The notes beneath the pieces are model-generated. The model saw only the letters and a program-made list of their open reading frames with translations, was not told where the DNA came from and did not search any database. A stretch of DNA of 64,000 bases from Clostridia bacterium (lineage in GTDB: Bacteria > Bacillota > Clostridia > Lachnospirales > Bianqueaceae). The translations under genes and the position numbers were made by a program. The stretch is taken from contig CAAFMN010000085.1 of the NCBI GenBank assembly GCA_900764045.1, forward strand, positions 62,001 through 126,000, written 5' to 3'. Below, in pieces: positions 60,027 through 64,000 of this stretch (positions are counted from its first letter, which is position 1; each line of letters begins with the position of its first letter).

Positions 60027-60049
60027 GGATGTCCCCCCTTTCTGCGGAT

Positions 60050-60466
60050 TTATTTTTTTCGGAATACGATCCATTTACTGAATACATAATTCATAATGAT
60101 CACCAGAATATTGCTGATGATCTTGACCGGCATCGCCGGGAAGGCTACGATCCATCCGGTAAACGCCAGCAAAAAGACTGTATCGAAAACGCCTGAGAAA
60201 ATTCTGGCTGATACAAAGGTTGCGAATTCCCACAGCATTTTCCTGCCGCTCCATCCCTGACTGCGGAACACAAAAAGCTTGTTGGTTACAAACGCGAACA
60301 AAACGCCCGCAATCCACGCTACGGTATTGGAAACGACTTTATCGATTCCCATCCATTCGTACATTACATAAAAGACAACCAAATTCAAAAGCGTTGTCAG
60401 TCCCCCGAAAACCAGATACCAGAAGGTTTCCCGATACTTTTCATAAAGTTTGCGAAGCTGTATCAT
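60050..60466 (-). CDS. GtrA-family membrane protein
   Basis: 138 residues with four membrane helices. The pattern FGGLTTLLNLVVFYVMYE, NTVAWIAGVLFAFVTNKLFVF and KIISNILVIIMNYVFSKWIVF is that of GtrA, thought to flip or present lipid-linked sugars for cell-surface glycosylation. The start overlaps the yfhO stop by four bases, so the pair is coupled. Confidence 0.92.
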   Translation of the reverse strand: MIQLRKLYEKYRETFWYLVFGGLTTLLNLVVFYVMYEWMGIDKVVSNTVAWIAGVLFAFVTNKLFVFRSQGWSGRKMLWEFATFVSARIFSGVFDTVFLLAFTGWIVAFPAMPVKIISNILVIIMNYVFSKWIVFRKK

Positions 60467-63009
60467 CTCTTGGTAACTCTCCTCTTATAGATCCCGCTGC
60501 CGCACCAGTAAACCGCCAGCAGAATCCCACCGGCGATACTGATTATACACCCTGTACGAAGTCCTGGTGTATGATAATAGAAACGGATCGTATTCTCTCC
60601 CGCTTCCGCCCGAACCGCCATAAAACCGATCTGGACTTTTTCCACATCGACCGGCACGCCGTTTACTTCTGCTGTCCATCCTTCCTCATATGGAACACTG
60701 AAGAAAACCAGATTTTCCTTGGAGAGCGTGATCTGTGCGGTAAATCCTGTATTATCATAACTGAAAACATCGGCCGATTCCGCCGCGCGGGCTGCACAGT
60801 CCTCGACATACGCGGATTCTGTATAGGAAAAACCGGTATCCAACCCTGCCTCCTGCATGAGGCCCCCATACTTCTCCGCCTGTTCATCACTCAAAATCAA
60901 TGCTTTCAGCATCAATTTATCCCGATTGGATTTGGAGATTTTATCGGCTGTCGACTGCAGCATATACGTATCATAAGTGAAGCCCATCGGAATGTAATTC
61001 TCATTCTCCCATACGGCAAACCCAGCCATATCATATAAATACTTATATCCCGGCATCTTGGTATCCGGATTCTCCGCCGTGGTATCTCCAAAGATATCCG
61101 AACGGTAATCGATTCGATCGCAGAAGTATTTTACTGAGAAAAGGGAACGGGAAGCATACCGTTTATAATCCATCTTCGAATTCACATCCCGCTTGTCTCC
61201 GATGTATTCATAATAGTTCATAATCGAAACCGGTACAATACTGTGGAAGGCATGCATATCCGGCACTTGCCAGAACATTCCCATATTGATAAAAGAATCA
61301 TCGTTATCGATACGGAAAAACTGCTGTGTTTCCGGAAAATGAATCTTGTCCTGGCCCTGGATCGCGTCCGGAATAATATACCCCTTGGTGTCAAAGGAAC
61401 GTGTCTTACCATAAATAATATAATAATTGCCGTATAGCATTCCAAATACGCAGACCGCGATCAGCAGGTAATTGGCGAAAAGTTTTGGCCTAAGTTTCCG
61501 ATGACGAAGAATCCTGTACAGAACGTAAAAGGATACAATGCATGTCAGCGCCATGATAACAAAAGGTATCGTAAAACTCTTATTATAGATTCCTAGCTCC
61601 ACAACCTCCTGTTCCTGCTCCTGCATCTCGATTGTAGTATTGCCGGACTCATCCGTTACCTCCACGGGGACATCCGTCGTCTGTTTCTCAAGCTTTGGCG
61701 TCAGAAGCATAGCGAAAATAACAATCAGCGTAAAGACGGTTGTTATCTTCCATCCATCCTTCAGCTGCTGCTCACTGCCCTGATCCAAAGTGAGTACCGT
61801 TGCCAATACCAACATCATCACCAGCATAAAATACCAGCGGGCATAATAAGAATCGTTCATCATCGTAAACATGCTGTTTAGTCCCGGTATCATCGCTATT
61901 ACAAACAGCAGCAGCACAAAGGACTTCAGCCAATGCTTATGATTTTCCCGCAAAAAGGCGATCACGCCGCACATGCTGAATATGGGGATATACGCCTGAA
62001 CCGATGTCCAACGCATATAAGAATCAGTAATCAGAATCGGCTGAGAAGGCAATTCCGGCGGGAAAAAGAAGCTCAGCAAAATAACCCACGGTTTGCGTTC
62101 ATAATCATAAATCCAAAAATCATAGCCTGTTAAAAATCCGCTGGACCTCGGATTCTGAAGCATCACGATCAGAGACGGCAACAGGAGGAAGGCACTGATC
62201 ATAAACCCTAATATGGCCTCAAATCCCACTGCCAGAAATCTCTTAAATGTGGTCTTATAGCCGCCCATCCAGACCTTGACCAGAAAATACAGCACCATAA
62301 AAACGGCTTCTCCGGCAAAAAAGACATAGTTTACCAGGGCGTTGATCGCAACCGCCAACGCGAAAACACCCCGCGTATTATTTTCAACCAGTTCGTCCAT
62401 TCCGATCAGCATCAGCGGAAAGAAGACCATAACGTCCAGAAAATGATTAAAGAACGTATTGTACATCGTATAGCCGGAAAAAGCGTACAAAAGTCCTCCT
62501 AATATGGCAAATTCCGCGTTTTTAACATATCGGCGCAGCCATGCGGTCGCCGTCATGGACATGGTCGCATACTTCAGCATCAGAAGCGGTCCCATCAGAT
62601 AAGGAACCCAGTCGTTGGGAAACGGCAGTGTCAGCCAGAAAAACGGGCTGCCTAAAAGATAAAACGAATAGGACGCGATAAAGTTGGCTCCCAGGTCTGT
62701 ATACCAGTTCCACCCAAGATTTCCGGAACGGACCGCCGCATGTGCCAGCTTATAAAACGGTACTTGCTGCGAATTAAAATCGCCGAGAAACAAAAAATAT
62801 CCTTCATCCCATATAATGGATGGTAAAAACATCACAACCGCCGTAATCAATGCAATCAGAAAGCTTTTCAGCAGCAAGTGCCGTCCATTGCAAATGTTGA
62901 ACAAATCCTGATCGATCAGCGGCTTTTTGTTCTTTTTCTTTTTTTCTTCTACCGCAGGCTGTACCGGCCCCTCTTCCGATACAACAACGCTCTGCTCATT
63001 TAGTTCCAT
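60463..63009 (-). CDS. YfhO-family membrane glycosyltransferase-like protein
   Basis: 848 residues. A charged Lys-rich N-terminus (about 20-32) is followed by about 12-14 membrane helices and a large external domain (about 545-810). FLGDFNSQQVPFYKLAHAAVRSGNLGW-like sequence near the N-terminus (read in two parts: FLGDFNSQQVPFY, then HAAVRSG) and LGANFIASYSFYLLGSPFF are typical of YfhO, related to Bacillus enzymes that glycosylate lipoteichoic acid. The sugar and acceptor are unknown. Own promoter; the partner GtrA follows. Confidence 0.9.
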   Translation of the reverse strand: MELNEQSVVVSEEGPVQPAVEEKKKKNKKPLIDQDLFNICNGRHLLLKSFLIALITAVVMFLPSIIWDEGYFLFLGDFNSQQVPFYKLAHAAVRSGNLGWNWYTDLGANFIASYSFYLLGSPFFWLTLPFPNDWVPYLMGPLLMLKYATMSMTATAWLRRYVKNAEFAILGGLLYAFSGYTMYNTFFNHFLDVMVFFPLMLIGMDELVENNTRGVFALAVAINALVNYVFFAGEAVFMVLYFLVKVWMGGYKTTFKRFLAVGFEAILGFMISAFLLLPSLIVMLQNPRSSGFLTGYDFWIYDYERKPWVILLSFFFPPELPSQPILITDSYMRWTSVQAYIPIFSMCGVIAFLRENHKHWLKSFVLLLFVIAMIPGLNSMFTMMNDSYYARWYFMLVMMLVLATVLTLDQGSEQQLKDGWKITTVFTLIVIFAMLLTPKLEKQTTDVPVEVTDESGNTTIEMQEQEQEVVELGIYNKSFTIPFVIMALTCIVSFYVLYRILRHRKLRPKLFANYLLIAVCVFGMLYGNYYIIYGKTRSFDTKGYIIPDAIQGQDKIHFPETQQFFRIDNDDSFINMGMFWQVPDMHAFHSIVPVSIMNYYEYIGDKRDVNSKMDYKRYASRSLFSVKYFCDRIDYRSDIFGDTTAENPDTKMPGYKYLYDMAGFAVWENENYIPMGFTYDTYMLQSTADKISKSNRDKLMLKALILSDEQAEKYGGLMQEAGLDTGFSYTESAYVEDCAARAAESADVFSYDNTGFTAQITLSKENLVFFSVPYEEGWTAEVNGVPVDVEKVQIGFMAVRAEAGENTIRFYYHTPGLRTGCIISIAGGILLAVYWCGSGIYKRRVTKR

Positions 63010-63047
63010 CCCTCTTATTCTCCCCTCGTTGTTATTCTACATACTAA

Positions 63048-63076
63048 ATTATAACATTGCCACATGCAAAAATCAA
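63048..63076 (-). promoter_or_regulatory. Promoter of the yfhO-gtrA transcript
   Basis: On the minus strand TTGATT (63076-63071), 17-base spacer, consensus TATAAT (63053-63048) with an extended TGT. Confidence 0.82.
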
Positions 63077-63095
63077 GTTTTCCCCTCTTTTCCAT

Positions 63096-63132
63096 ACAAA
63101 AAAGCCGCCACAATGAAGTGACGGCTTTTTAT
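63096..63132 (-). terminator. Terminator of the feo operon
   Basis: Stem AAAAAGCCG / CGGCTTTTT with an inner CAC / GTG (63099-63130), followed on the minus strand by TTTTTTGTATGG. Confidence 0.88.
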
Positions 63133-63154
63133 TGATTTTATCGCACCGACTGCT

Positions 63155-63256
63155 TTATCCACGTCTTTTCCACGCCAGCTTTTTGCAATAGCGACGCAAG
63201 GCTACAACACCGATATATAAGAGAACCAATCCTATCGCTGCGATAACTGTAGCCAT
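63155..63256 (-). CDS. Feo-associated 33-residue membrane peptide
   Basis: 33 residues: one membrane helix (about 3-20) and a basic tail RRYCKKLAWKRRG with a single cysteine. The ATG overlaps the stop of the DtxR-like gene by one base (TAATG), and GGGAGG lies four to five bases upstream. Small basic single-span proteins often accompany feoB in Firmicutes; the role of this one is unknown. The one-base overlap and the terminator just downstream support it as the last gene of the operon. Confidence 0.6.
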   Translation of the reverse strand: MATVIAAIGLVLLYIGVVALRRYCKKLAWKRRG

Positions 63257-63645
63257 TATGCCTCCCTCTGCTCCTGCCAGTAATGCTCTATTCCCTGGCA
63301 CAATTGCGGCGCGCTGTGATTCTCGCTGCCAAGTAACGTCAAAGCATTATCCTGTGCCGCTTCCTCATCGAGATGCAATACATCCCGCATGAAAGTATAC
63401 AGCACCTCATACTGCTTCTCGTACTCTCCTACCGTTTTCTTTCCCAGTTCTGTCATCTGAGAAAATCCATGCTCATTCTGCGTAATCAACCCATACTGCC
63501 GCAGTTTGCAAAACATACTGTGAACACTCGGCTTACTGACCTTGAGTACTTCCGCAACCTCGGAGAGCTTTACAGTTCGGTCACTTCCCAGCTGATACAG
63601 AACGCGCATATATCGAATCTGAATCGCTGTAAGTGGGATCATCAT
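63256..63645 (-). CDS. DtxR/MntR-like winged-helix regulator of the feo operon
   Basis: 129 residues from ATG 63645, overlapping the feoB stop (TGATG). A winged helix (about 10-70) has a recognition region LSEVAEVLKVSKPSVHSMFCKL and a wing LITQNEHGFSQMTELGKKT. The C-terminal helical part (about 72-120; LHLDEEAAQDNALTLLG) resembles the dimerisation and metal-binding segment of DtxR-type regulators, with Glu and His candidates. Likely an iron-sensing regulator of the Feo system; metal specificity is inference. Confidence 0.85.
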   Translation of the reverse strand: MMIPLTAIQIRYMRVLYQLGSDRTVKLSEVAEVLKVSKPSVHSMFCKLRQYGLITQNEHGFSQMTELGKKTVGEYEKQYEVLYTFMRDVLHLDEEAAQDNALTLLGSENHSAPQLCQGIEHYWQEQREA

Positions 63646-64000
63646 CAAACTTTAACCTTAACGGTCATCTTACTATCATCCTTTGCGGGTCTTACCAGCA
63701 AATAGATCAGGCCAGCCAGCAGAACCAGCGCAACGATCGTACCAATAATATTGATGTTGCCGGTTACCGCAGAACCCAGCTGATAGATGATAAGAGAAAT
63801 TACATAAGCAAATCCGCACTGATATCCGATAGCAAACCACAGCCACTTTCTGTTGTTCATCTCACGCTTGATCGCGCCGATAGCCGCGAAGCAGGGAGCG
63901 CACAGCAGGTTGAATACCAGGAAGGAATATGCTGACAGCGGAGTAAATACTTCACGCATATTCGCCCAGATCTGCCAACCATTTTCAGCAACCTCATCAA
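63645..64000 (-). CDS. feoB: Ferrous iron transporter FeoB, C-terminal part (partial)
   Basis: The frame is open to the window edge, giving the last 117 residues. WANMREVFTPLSAYSFLVFNLLC (in parts: WANMREVFTPLSAYSF, then LCAPCFAAIGAIKREM) is the conserved C-terminal Gate segment of FeoB. The G domain lies outside the window. FeoB imports Fe2+ across the membrane. The following regulator gene overlaps its stop. Confidence 0.94.
   Translation of the reverse strand, partial: DEVAENGWQIWANMREVFTPLSAYSFLVFNLLCAPCFAAIGAIKREMNNRKWLWFAIGYQCGFAYVISLIIYQLGSAVTGNINIIGTIVALVLLAGLIYLLVRPAKDDSKMTVKVKV

Overview
The window is about 50% GC chromosomal DNA from an anaerobic, spore-forming Firmicute, most likely a clostridium of the Lachnospiraceae type. 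The evidence is a six-gene Rnf complex in the clostridial order CDGEAB, sporulation genes (a GerA-family SpoVAF-like protein, spmA and spmB), a Bacillus-type SOS pair (lexA/yneA with CGAAC-N4-GTTYC boxes), the Prp-processed form of ribosomal protein L27, rubrerythrin, and strong AGGAGG ribosome binding sites. Gene density is very high. I see no insertion sequence, prophage, CRISPR array, rRNA or tRNA gene.

Layout. 1-2934 (+): end of uronate isomerase, an RluA-type pseudouridine synthase and a PepD dipeptidase. 2998-3756 (-): two small genes. 3921-8772 (+): rnfCDGEAB with its own promoter. 8773-9185: a non-coding, highly structured gap that may encode a small RNA. 9186-17254 (+): DUF4321, radC and the cell-elongation cluster mreB-mreC-mreD-PBP2-rodA, ending in a methylglyoxal-synthase homologue that lacks key catalytic residues. 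17347-24653 (+): a small membrane protein, a split B12/radical-SAM pair, then rplU-prp-rpmA-obgE-yhbY-nadD-yqeK-rsfS (ribosome assembly and NAD synthesis). 24814-28614: rubrerythrin (-), ttcA-like and a Xer-type recombinase (+), and the divergent yneA/lexA SOS module. 28713-30597 (-): LUD protein and PRPP synthetase. 30822-33262 (+): SpoVAF-like protein and an unrecognised membrane protein. 33363-37233 (-): tldE, tldD and a secreted coiled-coil protein. 37509-39101 (+): PEP carboxykinase. 39152-40260 (-): spmA-spmB. 40420-45355 (+): GltD-like oxidoreductase, DUF5721, htpG, trpS.

45435 to the end is entirely on the minus strand. In transcription order: the end of feoB with a DtxR-like regulator and a 33-residue membrane peptide; yfhO-gtrA-vanR-vanS-M14 carboxypeptidase; then a tightly packed run tadA-ppx-ppk-ACT protein-small membrane protein-tandem HD protein-ABC ATPase-permease-permease-solute-binding protein; and finally a lipoprotein with its own promoter.

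How it fits together: Rnf couples ferredoxin oxidation to NAD reduction and ion pumping; PEP carboxykinase and sugar uptake serve central carbon metabolism; mre/PBP2/RodA, the VanRS-like pair, YfhO and GtrA serve the envelope. The least ordinary items are the catalytically altered MgsA homologue, the structured gap after rnfB, a solute-binding protein apparently anchored at both ends, and the co-oriented run joining polyphosphate enzymes, a tandem-HD protein and a sugar transporter.
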